Notes under the pieces: generated by a model | Told to the model about the DNA's origin: nothing | What the model saw: only the letters and a program-made list of their open reading frames with translations | Databases searched by the model: none | Shown: positions 42,152 through 52,137 of the stretch, piece by piece | How positions within the stretch are numbered: position 1 is the first letter of the stretch | Layout: each line of letters opens with the position of its first letter | Position numbers and translations under genes: made by a program | From: Vicingus serpentipes | GTDB lineage: Bacteria > Bacteroidota > Bacteroidia > Flavobacteriales_E > Vicingaceae | Assembly (NCBI GenBank): GCA_024103385.1 | Contig: JAGFIT010000079.1 | Location: 61,081-125,080 of the forward strand | DNA length: 64,000 nucleotides | Direction of reading: 5' to 3'

Positions 42152-43342
42152 ATGCAAAAAATAGCTAATTATAATTTTTCGGGAAAAAGAGCTTTAGTTA
42201 GGGTAGATTTTAATGTGCCCTTAAATGAAAAAATGGAGATTACTGATGACACAAGAATTCAAGCAGCAATCCCAACTATAAAAAAAATATTGTCTGAGGG
42301 GGGATCTGTAATTTTAATGTCACACTTAGGTCGACCAAAAAATGGGCCGGAAGAAAAGTTTTCTCTCAAACATATTGTAAAAAAGATTGAAGAAGTTCTT
42401 GGTCAAACGATTCTATTTTCAGACGATTGTGTCGGGGATGATGCCTATAAAAAGTCAAGCCGACTAAAAGCAGGAGAAGTTTTATTGTTAGAAAATTTAA
42501 GATTTCATCAAGAAGAAAAAAAGGGAGAACTCAACTTTGCAAAAGCACTTGCTGAACATGGTGATGTATATGTTAATGATGCATTTGGAACAGCTCATCG
42601 GGCACACGCTTCTACAGCTATTATTGCCCAATTTTTTCCTAATGATAAAATGTTTGGTTATTTGATAGAAAAAGAAATTGAAAGTGTTTCTAAAGTATTA
42701 AATAATAGCGTTCACCCTGTTACGGCAATCGTTGGTGGAGCAAAAGTGTCTAGTAAAATCATTATTATAGAAAACTTATTGGACAAAGTGAATAACTTGA
42801 TTATTGGAGGAGGGATGGCATATACATTTGCAAAAGCACAGGGAGGCTGTGTAGGAAACTCCTTAATTGAAAACGATTATTTGGATACAGCTAAAGAGAT
42901 ATTAAATAAGGCAATTGCTAAAAATGTAAAAATATTTATCCCAACAGATAGTGTCGTAGCTGACGCTTTTAGCAATGATGCAAACACACAGTTATGTCCA
43001 ACCAATAATATTCCTGAGGGGTTTATGGGGTTAGATATTGGAGAACACGCAATAGCTAAAAATGTGGAGTGTATTTTAAATTCAAAAACAATTCTATGGA
43101 ATGGTCCTATGGGGGTTTTTGAAATGAGTAAATTTCAAAAAGGAACAGAGATGATTGCGAAGGCCGTTGCTGAAGCAACTCAAAAAGGCGCATTTTCATT
43201 GGTAGGTGGAGGAGATTCTGTAGCAGCAGTCAACAAGTTTCATTTAGCAGACAAGGTAAGTCATGTTAGTACGGGAGGAGGAGCTATGTTGGAATACTTA
43301 GAAGGAAAAGAGTTGCCAGGAATTGCAGCGATATTAAGTTGA
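42152..43342 (+). CDS. pgk: Phosphoglycerate kinase
   Basis: PGK transfers phosphate from 1,3-bisphosphoglycerate to ADP in glycolysis. The 396-residue monomer has RVDFNVPLN near 17-25, [19 protein letters not shown] and [14 protein letters not shown] in the N-domain. The C-domain has [29 protein letters not shown] and the nucleotide loop GGGDSVAAV. It overlaps the convergent YfhO-like gene by 9 bases. Confidence 0.97.
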   Translation: MQKIANYNFSGKRALVRVDFNVPLNEKMEITDDTRIQAAIPTIKKILSEGGSVILMSHLGRPKNGPEEKFSLKHIVKKIEEVLGQTILFSDDCVGDDAYKKSSRLKAGEVLLLENLRFHQEEKKGELNFAKALAEHGDVYVNDAFGTAHRAHASTAIIAQFFPNDKMFGYLIEKEIESVSKVLNNSVHPVTAIVGGAKVSSKIIIIENLLDKVNNLIIGGGMAYTFAKAQGGCVGNSLIENDYLDTAKEILNKAIAKNVKIFIPTDSVVADAFSNDANTQLCPTNNIPEGFMGLDIGEHAIAKNVECILNSKTILWNGPMGVFEMSKFQKGTEMIAKAVAEATQKGAFSLVGGGDSVAAVNKFHLADKVSHVSTGGGAMLEYLEGKELPGIAAILS

Positions 43343-45493
43343 TTTTTGCTGTTGAAAATGTCTTTTAAAAAGATAGAGGACAATTAAGAAATAACTAAGG
43401 ACACTGATAATAAAAGCATATTTTGTTCTAGGAGATTCATAGATAAATTGGACTTTTCCATTTGATTGACCAGGAATTTCTACTCCTATAATCATTTCAT
43501 TTACTTTCTGAATAGGAAGTAATTGATTATTATAATAAGCTTTCCATAAGTGGTGATAATTTTGATTAAGTAATAACCATTGCTTTTTTGAAGCATTATT
43601 TTCTATTTGGGCATCAAAGGAATTATAACCTATTCTAATCGAATTAATTTTTGTACTTCCTTTAATGATATTAATAGGCGTTGCGGTACCCCATACCAAT
43701 CCTTTTTGTAAAGTATCCCCATTTAGGTATTCTTTTTCAGGGAAGAATAAAATGTTGTTTTCAATATTTCGTTGTAGAGCTCCATTTTCATGCCCTTCCT
43801 CAAAAGATTTAAAAATAGTTGGGTTTTTGCCAACAAAAGATAAAGCTTTATTAAATGTTGAAAGGTTTTCCCATATTCCGTTTACCGCAATTAACCCTTG
43901 TTTTTCGTCTAAGTACTTGAGTGGGGTAAGGTTATTTTTTTGGTTAATAGTGTCAGGTAAATTATCAAAATATGGAGCAACACTTTTATAAGTAAAATTA
44001 TAATAGATGGTTGTTGGGGCAGTTAATCTTGTCTGTATACCTAAATCTAAACATACAAAAATAACTATAGCTACAAATACGGAAAACTTAAATACTTTTT
44101 TCAGTATAAACACAATGATAGTTAATAGTAAAATAAGAGAAGAATTAATGAACAAGTGTGTGTAAAATGTAGCTGTAGAAATTTCTTGGTGATGAAGGAC
44201 GTTAGAGAGTAACTCAATTATCTTCACTATAGAAGTGTAGAAAAAAGAAAAGGCCATTACAATAAAAAAGAAAACGATTAAAGTAACAACTAACCAGATT
44301 TCTTTTTTTGAAATATGATTATTGATAATTACTTTATTTAAAGAAAAACCTCCAACTAATAAAGCTAAAAAAATACTATATGTTCTGAAAAACGAAGGAT
44401 GTCTGAAAACGCCAAAACCGGGTAATTGATATATCAACTGGTAAACGAATGTACTGCTTCCTGCAGCAAAAATTAGAGAAACAACTAAAAGTATAATAAA
44501 GGGAAGATTGATGTAATTATATTTTTTAATAGTTAATAGGGTGGATAAAAAAAAGAAAAAACAAATAATTCCAAAATAACCATTTCTTAATGTGATATCA
44601 GTGGGGTTAAAAATATCTGTAGCAGAAATAACCGTATAGGGGAAAATAAAGGAGATATAGTGTATAATAGTGAAAGGGTTAGATAATAGAAATTCTCCAT
44701 AAGAAAGCTTTGAAATACGATTAAAATAAGGAGCAAACTCAATAAATGAATTAATATAAGGGAGTAACATCAAGATAGAACTACATATAATAATTATTCC
44801 TCCTAGTATAATTTTTTGAATGCTGGAGGAATCTTTTCTGTTTTTCCATAGATAAAATAAAAATAAAAAGAGGAAGATATAGGCTAATATGATAGTATAT
44901 GCGGGGCTTGCCGCAGAAGTATTTATAGAAATACAAAGAGCAGTAAGCAGCGCATACTTTAAGTCGAAGGTTTTGAAATAGTTTAATATTCCGTAAATAC
45001 ACCAAGGCAAACATGCTACACCAATTATAAAAACCATTAATTGTGTGGAGCCTACCATAAACCCAGATAGTGTATAACTTAATGCTATAATAAAACTGGT
45101 TTTTTGATTCGAATAAAAGAAATTACTTAATTGAAACATTCCAAGTCCAGCAATGATATAGTAGCTGATTAATTCAACCATTAGTGATCCAACGGTGTAT
45201 TTGCCAAATAACATAATCACCCACGTTATTGGGCTCCAACAACCACTTTGTAAGTCAGAGTACCCAGGATACCCAAGTCGTTGAAAAGGATTCCATAGTG
45301 GTAAATGACCATTCCATAAGTAATCACTAATAAAGTACCGGTAAGGTAAATACCCTCCCATACTGTCCCATTTAGGGACAAAAACAAAACAACTAAACGG
45401 CCACATACAGAGTAAAATAATAAACACCAATAGAAGAGGATATTTATTTCGGAGAAAGAGAGGAAGAATGTTATGGACTACCATTTTTTGCAT
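43334..45493 (-). CDS. YfhO-family multi-spanning membrane protein
   Basis: This 719-residue integral membrane protein has about 12-13 predicted helices and a C-terminal periplasmic beta-rich part before a last helix ([16 protein letters not shown]). Features typical of the YfhO/GT-C-like group are [25 protein letters not shown] near 60-84 and, near the end, [23 protein letters not shown]. Related proteins are suspected lipid-linked glycosyltransferases that decorate envelope polymers. The substrate is unknown. A TAATTTTG promoter element lies at 45510-45517. Confidence 0.82.
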   Translation of the reverse strand: MQKMVVHNILPLFLRNKYPLLLVFIILLCMWPFSCFVFVPKWDSMGGYLPYRYFISDYLWNGHLPLWNPFQRLGYPGYSDLQSGCWSPITWVIMLFGKYTVGSLMVELISYYIIAGLGMFQLSNFFYSNQKTSFIIALSYTLSGFMVGSTQLMVFIIGVACLPWCIYGILNYFKTFDLKYALLTALCISINTSAASPAYTIILAYIFLFLFLFYLWKNRKDSSSIQKIILGGIIIICSSILMLLPYINSFIEFAPYFNRISKLSYGEFLLSNPFTIIHYISFIFPYTVISATDIFNPTDITLRNGYFGIICFFFFLSTLLTIKKYNYINLPFIILLVVSLIFAAGSSTFVYQLIYQLPGFGVFRHPSFFRTYSIFLALLVGGFSLNKVIINNHISKKEIWLVVTLIVFFFIVMAFSFFYTSIVKIIELLSNVLHHQEISTATFYTHLFINSSLILLLTIIVFILKKVFKFSVFVAIVIFVCLDLGIQTRLTAPTTIYYNFTYKSVAPYFDNLPDTINQKNNLTPLKYLDEKQGLIAVNGIWENLSTFNKALSFVGKNPTIFKSFEEGHENGALQRNIENNILFFPEKEYLNGDTLQKGLVWGTATPINIIKGSTKINSIRIGYNSFDAQIENNASKKQWLLLNQNYHHLWKAYYNNQLLPIQKVNEMIIGVEIPGQSNGKVQFIYESPRTKYAFIISVLSYFLIVLYLFKRHFQQQKST

Positions 45494-45494
45494 G

Positions 45495-45517
45495 CTATTG
45501 ACAATAGTACAAAATTA
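45495..45517 (-). promoter_or_regulatory. Promoter element and small palindrome before the YfhO-like gene
   Basis: Minus strand TAATTTTG at 45510-45517 fits TAnnTTTG. CTATTG-A-CAATAG at 45495-45507 is a perfect 6-bp inverted repeat at the predicted start site. An operator role is speculative. Confidence 0.4.
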
Positions 45518-45575
45518 ATTATGGATTAACTGACTAGAAAAAGATTAAATTTAAGAGTAGTTAATGAGAAAAAAG

Positions 45576-45649
45576 TGACCCCGGCAGGATTCAAACCTGC
45601 AACCCTCAGAGCCGAAATCTGATATTCTATTCAGTTGAACTACGGGGCC
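45576..45649 (-). tRNA. trnR: tRNA-Arg (anticodon UCG)
   Basis: The minus strand folds into a full cloverleaf. Acceptor GGCCCCG pairs with CGGGGTC plus discriminator A, D stem GTTC/GAAT, anticodon stem TCAGA/TCTGA with loop TTTCGGC (anticodon TCG, codon CGA), T stem GCAGG/CCTGC. CCA is not encoded. The D loop AACTGAATA has A where G19 is expected, and the T loop TTTGAAT has T where C56 is expected. Confidence 0.95.
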
Positions 45650-45661
45650 ATTAATTTCTCG

Positions 45662-45680
45662 CAAATATAATCTATTTTTG
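45662..45680. promoter_or_regulatory. Back-to-back -7 elements for tRNA-Arg and porZ
   Basis: CAAATATA at 45662-45669 is TATATTTG on the minus strand (tRNA-Arg). TATTTTTG at 45673-45680 faces right (porZ). Only 3 bases separate them, so the two polymerase footprints would overlap. Confidence 0.5.
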
Positions 45681-45714
45681 TACAATAAAGTAGCTAATAG
45701 TAAGTTAAGCAAAC

Positions 45715-48024
45715 ATGGGTTTTAGATCAATCTTTACCAGTTTTATCAGTTTTTTTATACTCCTTCAAATCAATGGAGTAGCCCAAGATATTCCAATCGG
45801 AACATGGAGAGACCACTTACCTTATTCGGATGCTGTATCTGTTGCTAAAAATGGGGATGCGGTTTATTGTGCTACCAATTCTGCGCTGTTTGTTTATGAT
45901 ATTCAAGAGAAAACAATAGAGCGATTAAATTTAATCAATGGATTATCTGATATAGGCATTAGTAAGTTGGCACATGTTCCTAAAAACAATCGCATAATTA
46001 TAGCTTATCAAAATGGAAATATTGACATCATAGGAGACAATCAACAAATCATTAATATTCCCTTTATTAAGAACAGTAGTATTACCGGAGATAAGAAAAT
46101 CAACCACATATACATTGATAATGAGTATGCTTATTTATCTACTGGAATAGGGATAGTGGTATTAAATACAGATAAACTAGAAATAGCAGACACCTATAAT
46201 TTTGATCCATTGGGAAGTGCTTCTTTTACCAATGCCGTGGCAATAGATAGTTTCAATATTTATGCGGCAAGTGACCAAGGTGTGTTTTATGCTAATAAGC
46301 ATAGCTTAAATTTAACGGATTTTAATTCATGGAATAAAGTTTCAGAGCTAGGAAGCCTTAATTATAATAGCATAACACTATTTAATAATCAACTTTTTGT
46401 AAGTTATGACAGCCCAGCTTGGCAAGCGGATACTATTTTTTACAAAAATGCAGGAGTGTGGCAAAAATTTCCGCCAACTGCTGTAGGACAAAATATTACC
46501 AGTTTAAGTACCTCCAATAACCGTTTGTTAGTTATTGCTGATAATACTTTAATCATATATGATGCATCTTTAACACAGCAAGAAGTGCTATACACATTCA
46601 AAGGTGAATATGCTCTAGACCCTATGGAAGGCTTGATAGATTCACATGGTTATATATGGATGGCAGACCGATCTCATGGATTGGTAAAAGCTACAAATAA
46701 TTGGGTAATTGAAGAGATTGTGCCAAATGGGCCATCTAGTTCAGGTGCTTTTGCTATGGACTTTTTGAAGGATGAGCTTTGGGTTGTTGCTGGGGGATAT
46801 GGAACTTTTCTTTCCGAAAATTTGATTAATCATCAATCAAAAGGGATGTGGGGTGATTTTGAAAAAACACTTTTAGATGCAAACAATAACACCGCTTATG
46901 ATTTAGTAAGTGTAGCTATTAATCCTTCAACCCCTTCAAATGTTTATGCAGGTTCCTGGAGTAGTGGATTATATGAATATAATAATGATCAAGTCACTAA
47001 TATATTTAATGGACAGAACTCTATTCTTGATAGTACTTTTTTTGGGTCTACAGCAATAGGAGCTCTTGCCTTTGACAATAATAATAACTTGTGGGTGAAT
47101 AGTTCGTTTTCAACCAATGTTTTGGCTGTAAAAACACCTGATAACAATTGGTATAGCTATTCATTTCCTGGGAAAACCGATCCCTTAGAAGAAATGCATG
47201 CAATGGTGATTGATGATAATAATTATAAATGGTTAGTCATAACAAATAAGAATAAGTTGCTTGTATTTAATGATAATAACACATTAGATGTTACTAATGA
47301 TGATCAGGTAGTAGTTTTAACAGCTGGTGATAATGAAATTCCTGGCGCAAAAATGCATTGTATAGCTAAAGACTTAAATGGCCAGATCTGGATTGGTACA
47401 GATGAAGGAGTGGCTGTTTTTTATAATCCTTCAGAAGTGTTTAATGAAACAATAAAAGCAGAACAGATATTTGTTCAACAAGATGGTCAAACACAAATTT
47501 TGTTGGAGACAGAAATAATCACGACAATTGCAATTGATGGGGCAAATCGAAAGTGGATAGGAACTCAAACTTCGGGAGTGTTTTTAATGAGTGAAGACGG
47601 AACAAAAGAGATTGAACATTTTACAACAAGTAATAGTCCTTTATTTTCTAATCATATTTTTGATATTGTGATTAATAATAAAACAGGAGAAGTATTTTTT
47701 GGCACTTCAAAAGGACTAATTTCCTATAAAGGAACAGCTACGGAGCCGGATGATAATTTTAATAACGTATTCGTTTATCCGAATCCTGTTAAAGAAGATT
47801 TTAGAGGAACAATAGCTATAAGAGGTCTAGTTAAAGATACAGATGTGAGAATTACAGATGTTAGTGGAAATATTGTATATCAAACTACTTCATTGGGAGG
47901 GCAAGCTATTTGGGATGGAAATGATATACATGGAAATAGGGTGCAAACAGGAGTATATCTTATATTTAATGGAAGTCAAGATGGACAAAAAAAGTATGCT
48001 GCTAAAATTCTTTTTATCCACTAA
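45715..48024 (+). CDS. porZ: Type IX secretion system protein PorZ
   Basis: PorZ is a surface T9SS component that delivers anionic LPS to the sortase complex. The 769-residue protein has a signal peptide and starts IPIGTWRDHLPYSDAVSVAKNGDAVYCAT, typical of PorZ. Two beta-propeller regions made of two-component-regulator-type repeats (for example IWIGTDEGVAVFYN, KWIGTQTSGVFLM) follow. A C-terminal sorting domain (VYPNPVKEDF...GVYLIFNGSQDGQKKYAAKILFIH) closes it. The stop overlaps the recO start by one base; porZ next to recO is a recurrent Bacteroidota arrangement. Confidence 0.92.
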   Translation: MGFRSIFTSFISFFILLQINGVAQDIPIGTWRDHLPYSDAVSVAKNGDAVYCATNSALFVYDIQEKTIERLNLINGLSDIGISKLAHVPKNNRIIIAYQNGNIDIIGDNQQIINIPFIKNSSITGDKKINHIYIDNEYAYLSTGIGIVVLNTDKLEIADTYNFDPLGSASFTNAVAIDSFNIYAASDQGVFYANKHSLNLTDFNSWNKVSELGSLNYNSITLFNNQLFVSYDSPAWQADTIFYKNAGVWQKFPPTAVGQNITSLSTSNNRLLVIADNTLIIYDASLTQQEVLYTFKGEYALDPMEGLIDSHGYIWMADRSHGLVKATNNWVIEEIVPNGPSSSGAFAMDFLKDELWVVAGGYGTFLSENLINHQSKGMWGDFEKTLLDANNNTAYDLVSVAINPSTPSNVYAGSWSSGLYEYNNDQVTNIFNGQNSILDSTFFGSTAIGALAFDNNNNLWVNSSFSTNVLAVKTPDNNWYSYSFPGKTDPLEEMHAMVIDDNNYKWLVITNKNKLLVFNDNNTLDVTNDDQVVVLTAGDNEIPGAKMHCIAKDLNGQIWIGTDEGVAVFYNPSEVFNETIKAEQIFVQQDGQTQILLETEIITTIAIDGANRKWIGTQTSGVFLMSEDGTKEIEHFTTSNSPLFSNHIFDIVINNKTGEVFFGTSKGLISYKGTATEPDDNFNNVFVYPNPVKEDFRGTIAIRGLVKDTDVRITDVSGNIVYQTTSLGGQAIWDGNDIHGNRVQTGVYLIFNGSQDGQKKYAAKILFIH

Positions 48025-48758
48025 TGCTATACACTTCAAAAGGAATAGTAATACATCATTTTAAGTACAAAGAAAAAAGTGTAATCGCTAAAATCTATAC
48101 AGAAAAATATGGATTACAATCGTTCATCATTAATGGCGTTAGGGGTAAGAAATCGAAAAATAAAGCCGCTTTATTACAACCACTTTCATTAATAGAGATT
48201 AATGCTACTAAAAAAGAAAATAAAGGGTTACAGCAGATAAAGGAGATTAAAGCTGCCTATTTATTTCAAGAAATACCCTTCCATATCCATAAGACAAGCA
48301 TTGCCTTTTTTATTGCGGAGATATTGTACAAATCAATCAAAGAAGAAGAAAAAAACGAATCATTATTTCAGTTTTTATATGGGAGCATTCAAATTTTAGA
48401 TTTACAAACAGCACATTATGTTAATTTTCACTTATTATTTCTAGCTCAATTAACGAAACACCTTGGTTTTCTTCCTCAAGGCATCAAAACTTCTTTTAAA
48501 GAACCAACTCTTTTTTTTGACTTGCAGGAAGGTATATTTACTAGTACAACACCGCCTCATCACTTTTTTTTAGAACACCCTTTGAGTCATCAATTAAAAC
48601 TCATTTTTGGTATAAATTTTGATGAAGTGGGGCGACTTAATTTGGACAATAATACTCGAAAGTTAATCTTGAATGCTATTTTAAATTATTACAGTTTACA
48701 TTTAAGTAATTTCGAGCAAATAAAGTCGAAAGAGGTACTAGAAGAAATATTAAAATAA
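48024..48758 (+). CDS. recO: DNA repair protein RecO
   Basis: RecO anneals ssDNA and loads RecA with RecR. The 244-residue protein begins with the OB-fold sequence MLYTSKGIVIHHFKYKEKSVIAKIYTEKYGLQSFIINGVRGKKSKNK. It continues with the helical domain (HIHKTSIAFFIAEILYKSIKEEEKN). The zinc Cys cluster of many RecO proteins is absent, as is usual in this phylum. Overlaps porZ and the TonB receptor by single bases. Confidence 0.92.
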   Translation: MLYTSKGIVIHHFKYKEKSVIAKIYTEKYGLQSFIINGVRGKKSKNKAALLQPLSLIEINATKKENKGLQQIKEIKAAYLFQEIPFHIHKTSIAFFIAEILYKSIKEEEKNESLFQFLYGSIQILDLQTAHYVNFHLLFLAQLTKHLGFLPQGIKTSFKEPTLFFDLQEGIFTSTTPPHHFFLEHPLSHQLKLIFGINFDEVGRLNLDNNTRKLILNAILNYYSLHLSNFEQIKSKEVLEEILK

Positions 48759-51187
48759 TGATTATTTACGATTATAGAGGTTTAGGAATATTAAAGAACT
48801 GTTTGATGTTCTGTTGCTTAATGGGTTCCCTTTCTTCTTTCGCTCAAAAAATTAAGGTGCTTAACCAAGAGACGAAGCAGCCTTTAAGTGAAGTGTTTAT
48901 TTATAATAAAAGTCAATCGATTACTGCTATATCGGATTCTAGTGGTTTTGTAAATATTGCTGCTTTTGCTAAAAAAGATACCTTAATATTTTCACATCCA
49001 GCCTACAAAACATTTTTAATTCCATACATTAATGTAGGGAATGTGGTTTACTTAAAAGAGAATCCTATAGTGCTGGAATCGTTTAGTGTTACTGCTTCAC
49101 AAGTAAGAGAAGAAGCGCTTGAAATTACGTCAAAAATTGAGCGAATAGATGCCACAGCAGTTCGTTTAAGTAATCCTCCAACATCTGCAGATATGCTAGA
49201 ATTAGCGAGTGGAGTTTATATCCAAAAAAGCCAAATGGGAGGAGGAAGTCCAATTATTCGAGGTTTTGAGGCAAATAGGGTGTTGTTAGTAGTGGACGGG
49301 GTAAGGTTAAATAATGCGATATATCGAAGCGGACATTTACAAAATGCCATTACTATTGATAATGCTGTTTTGGAACGAACAGATGTTATCTATGGTTCGA
49401 ACTCTGTGATTTATGGAAGTGACGCAATAGGAGGAGTAGTTAATTTTGTTACAAAAACTCCAGAGTTTGCGGCAGAAAATGACACCGTCAATAACTATGA
49501 GGTTAACTCCTATTATCGTTATGCTTCTGTTAATAATGAAAGAACAGCGCATTTGGATTTCAATTTAGGATATAAAAAAGTAGCTAGTATTACAAGTATC
49601 ACATTCAGTTATTTTGATGATTTGCATATGGGTAAAGTTAAAAGCTCAAAATATCCAGAGTTTGGTATAGTAAGACATTATCCAGATGTAATTAATGGAG
49701 TAGATACAATGGTGCGTAAAAGTGATTTAACACTTCAAGAAGGAACAGCTTATAATCAAACAGATTTTTTAGAAAAGCTTAAATTTAAATTGTCGGATAA
49801 TTTTTTTTTAACACTAAATACGCAGTATTCAACATCTTCAGACGTTCCAAGGTATGACCAATTATCTGAGTACAATGGAGATAAACTGAAATGGGCAGAA
49901 TGGTATTATGGCCCTCAAAATAGGCTGTTAACTTCGTTGTCGGCTCAAATGATAAAAGAGAATAAGTGGTTTACAGAGGCAGAGATTATCGTTTCTTATC
50001 AGAAAATAGATGAGGATAGAATCACTCGAAGATTTGAATCCAATGATAGAATCACTCGGGAAGAAGATGTAAATGTGTATGCTATAAATGCAGACTTTCA
50101 TAAGAAAAACAGCAATCTTTCAGAATGGTTTTATGGAGTAGAGACAATATATAATGATGTTCAATCTAACGCTTTTAATGAAAATATTTTGACGTTAACA
50201 AAATCTTCAGCATCAACTCGATACCCTGATGGAGGAAGTTCTTTGAGTAGCGCGGGAGTATATTTATCGTATAAGCATCAGTTTTCCGAAAAAGCAACAT
50301 ACAGTTTGGGAACTAGATATAGCTATTCTATTTTGGATGCAGCATTTTTTGACACTACATTTATTCAACTGCCTTTTTCGGATATCAGACTTAATAACGG
50401 AGCTTTAATAGGTAATGCAGGGTTGGTTTATCATCCTAATGATAAGTGGAGAATACATATTGGGTTATCAAGTTCGTACAGAAGTCCTAATGTTGATGAT
50501 GTTGGGAAAGTATTTGCTAAAGATGACTATGTAATGATTCCCAATGATCAGTTAAAATCAGAAATGGCATATAATGCAGAATTGGGAATAACTAGAAGTT
50601 ATTTTGATAACAAACTTAAATTAAATGTAATAGGATATTATACTATTCTGAAAAATGCAGTTACTCGAGATTTTTTTCAATTAAATGGAGTAGATTCTTT
50701 AATGTATGAAGGAGAGTTGCTTCAGATTCAGGCAAATGTTAATTCTGATGAAGCACTTGTTTATGGTGTTTCAGCTAATTTGTTACTTCAAGTAACCAAA
50801 GAATTAACATTAAAAAGTGCGATTAATTATACTGTTGGTGAAAATACAGTGAGTGAGGCTCCTTTAGCGCATATTCCTCCATTGTATGGGCGAACAGATT
50901 TAATTATTAATTCAGCCCCTTTAATTTTAACACTATATACCAAATATCAAGGGTGGAAAAAAATTGCTGATTACTCCCTTTTTGGAGAAGATAATGAAAA
51001 TAAAGCTACAATTGATGGAACTCCTCCATGGTGGACTGCTAATATTAGTGCAGCTATGAAAATCAAGAAATCATTTATGGTTCAAGCTGCTTTTGAAAAC
51101 ATGTTAGATGTTCATTATCGCCCTTTTGCTTCAGGTGTTAGTGCTCCAGGACGAAACCTTGTCGTTACACTTCGTGCTAGTTTTTAG
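48758..51187 (+). CDS. TonB-dependent receptor
   Basis: This 809-residue outer-membrane receptor has a signal peptide region, then a carboxypeptidase-regulatory-like domain (about 30-105, KVLNQETKQPLSEVFIYN). The plug follows (SADMLELASGVYIQKSQMGGGSPIIRGFEANRVLLVVDGVRLNNAIYR) and then a 22-strand barrel ending RNLVVTLRASF with terminal Phe. The plug resembles heme/siderophore/vitamin receptors of the BtuB/HmuR group, but the ligand cannot be fixed. It is coupled to porZ-recO by 1-base overlap. Confidence 0.92.
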   Translation: MIIYDYRGLGILKNCLMFCCLMGSLSSFAQKIKVLNQETKQPLSEVFIYNKSQSITAISDSSGFVNIAAFAKKDTLIFSHPAYKTFLIPYINVGNVVYLKENPIVLESFSVTASQVREEALEITSKIERIDATAVRLSNPPTSADMLELASGVYIQKSQMGGGSPIIRGFEANRVLLVVDGVRLNNAIYRSGHLQNAITIDNAVLERTDVIYGSNSVIYGSDAIGGVVNFVTKTPEFAAENDTVNNYEVNSYYRYASVNNERTAHLDFNLGYKKVASITSITFSYFDDLHMGKVKSSKYPEFGIVRHYPDVINGVDTMVRKSDLTLQEGTAYNQTDFLEKLKFKLSDNFFLTLNTQYSTSSDVPRYDQLSEYNGDKLKWAEWYYGPQNRLLTSLSAQMIKENKWFTEAEIIVSYQKIDEDRITRRFESNDRITREEDVNVYAINADFHKKNSNLSEWFYGVETIYNDVQSNAFNENILTLTKSSASTRYPDGGSSLSSAGVYLSYKHQFSEKATYSLGTRYSYSILDAAFFDTTFIQLPFSDIRLNNGALIGNAGLVYHPNDKWRIHIGLSSSYRSPNVDDVGKVFAKDDYVMIPNDQLKSEMAYNAELGITRSYFDNKLKLNVIGYYTILKNAVTRDFFQLNGVDSLMYEGELLQIQANVNSDEALVYGVSANLLLQVTKELTLKSAINYTVGENTVSEAPLAHIPPLYGRTDLIINSAPLILTLYTKYQGWKKIADYSLFGEDNENKATIDGTPPWWTANISAAMKIKKSFMVQAAFENMLDVHYRPFASGVSAPGRNLVVTLRASF

Positions 51188-51248
51188 TTTTCAACAGTTC
51201 TTATTAAGAACTATTTCTTTTTCTTTTATGCTTCAAGATACAATCTTT

Positions 51249-51256
51249 TATCTTTG
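51249..51256 (+). promoter_or_regulatory. -7 element for the crotonase gene
   Basis: TATCTTTG fits TAnnTTTG, 22 bases before the start codon. Confidence 0.45.
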
Positions 51257-51278
51257 ATGAAGAATTAAAATTTAAAAG

Positions 51279-52055
51279 ATGAGTTATAATAATATTTTAG
51301 TTGAAATTGAAGATAATATCGCGGTGTTGACTGTTAACAGACCTAATCAGTTAAACGCACTAAATGCGGAAACGATTGCGGAATTAGGAAAAGCCTTTAA
51401 AGAACTGGAAGGCGATAAAAATACTAGAGCGATTATTGTGACAGGATCAGGAGAAAAAGCATTTGTTGCAGGGGCCGATATTAAAGAGTTTTGTCAGTTC
51501 AATGTTGTTGAAGGGAAAAAATTGGCTGCCAACGGGCACCACACGTTATTTGATGTGGTACAAAATTTAACTACTCCAGTTATTGCAGCCGTTAATGGAT
51601 TTGCCTTAGGTGGAGGGTTAGAGTTAGCGATGAGTTGCCATTTTAGATTAGCATCAAACAATGCAAAACTAGGCTTACCAGAAGTAACTTTAGGAGTTAT
51701 TCCAGGATATGGAGGGACTCAGCGGTTAGCACAATTAGTTGGGAAAGGCAAGGCAATGGAAATGATTATGACCGCTCAGATGATTTCCGCAGAAGAAGCG
51801 CTTAATCATGGATTGGTTAATTATCTTACTTCTCAAGAAGAATTGATGGATACAAGTAAAAAAATAGCGTTAAAAATTGTTAAAAATTCTTCAGTTGCAA
51901 TTGCAAGTGCAATAAGAGCTATAAACGCAGGTTATATAGATGGGGTTAATGGATTTGATGTAGAAATTGAAGAATTTGGAAAATGTTTTGGAACAGAAGA
52001 CTTTAAAGAAGGAACTACCGCTTTTCTTGAAAAACGAAAACCAAACTTTAAATAA
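51279..52055 (+). CDS. Enoyl-CoA hydratase/isomerase family protein
   Basis: This 258-residue crotonase has the oxyanion-hole motif VAGADIKEF near 66-74 and the catalytic glutamates in ALGGGLELAMSCHFRLAS and LGLPEVTLGVIPGYGGTQRL. Both Glu positions are present, supporting hydratase activity in beta-oxidation or a related CoA pathway. It is monocistronic with its own promoter, followed by a decayed repeat. Confidence 0.93.
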   Translation: MSYNNILVEIEDNIAVLTVNRPNQLNALNAETIAELGKAFKELEGDKNTRAIIVTGSGEKAFVAGADIKEFCQFNVVEGKKLAANGHHTLFDVVQNLTTPVIAAVNGFALGGGLELAMSCHFRLASNNAKLGLPEVTLGVIPGYGGTQRLAQLVGKGKAMEMIMTAQMISAEEALNHGLVNYLTSQEELMDTSKKIALKIVKNSSVAIASAIRAINAGYIDGVNGFDVEIEEFGKCFGTEDFKEGTTAFLEKRKPNFK

Positions 52056-52056
52056 C

Positions 52057-52130
52057 CGTCATTACAAAAAAGAAATGGCGAAGTAATCTTTTAATAGAAA
52101 ATACTCCGTGCCAAGTGAGAAAGGACTCAC
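52057..52130 (+). repeat. Diverged family D repeat and small hairpin
   Basis: CGTCATTAC...GGCGAAGTAATCTTTT (52057-52094) resembles the CGTCATTGCGAGG...GAAGCAATCT type seen at 24254. GTGAG-AAAGGA-CTCAC at 52115-52130 is a small hairpin just before the flippase gene. Confidence 0.45.
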
Positions 52131-52137
52131 ATAGATT

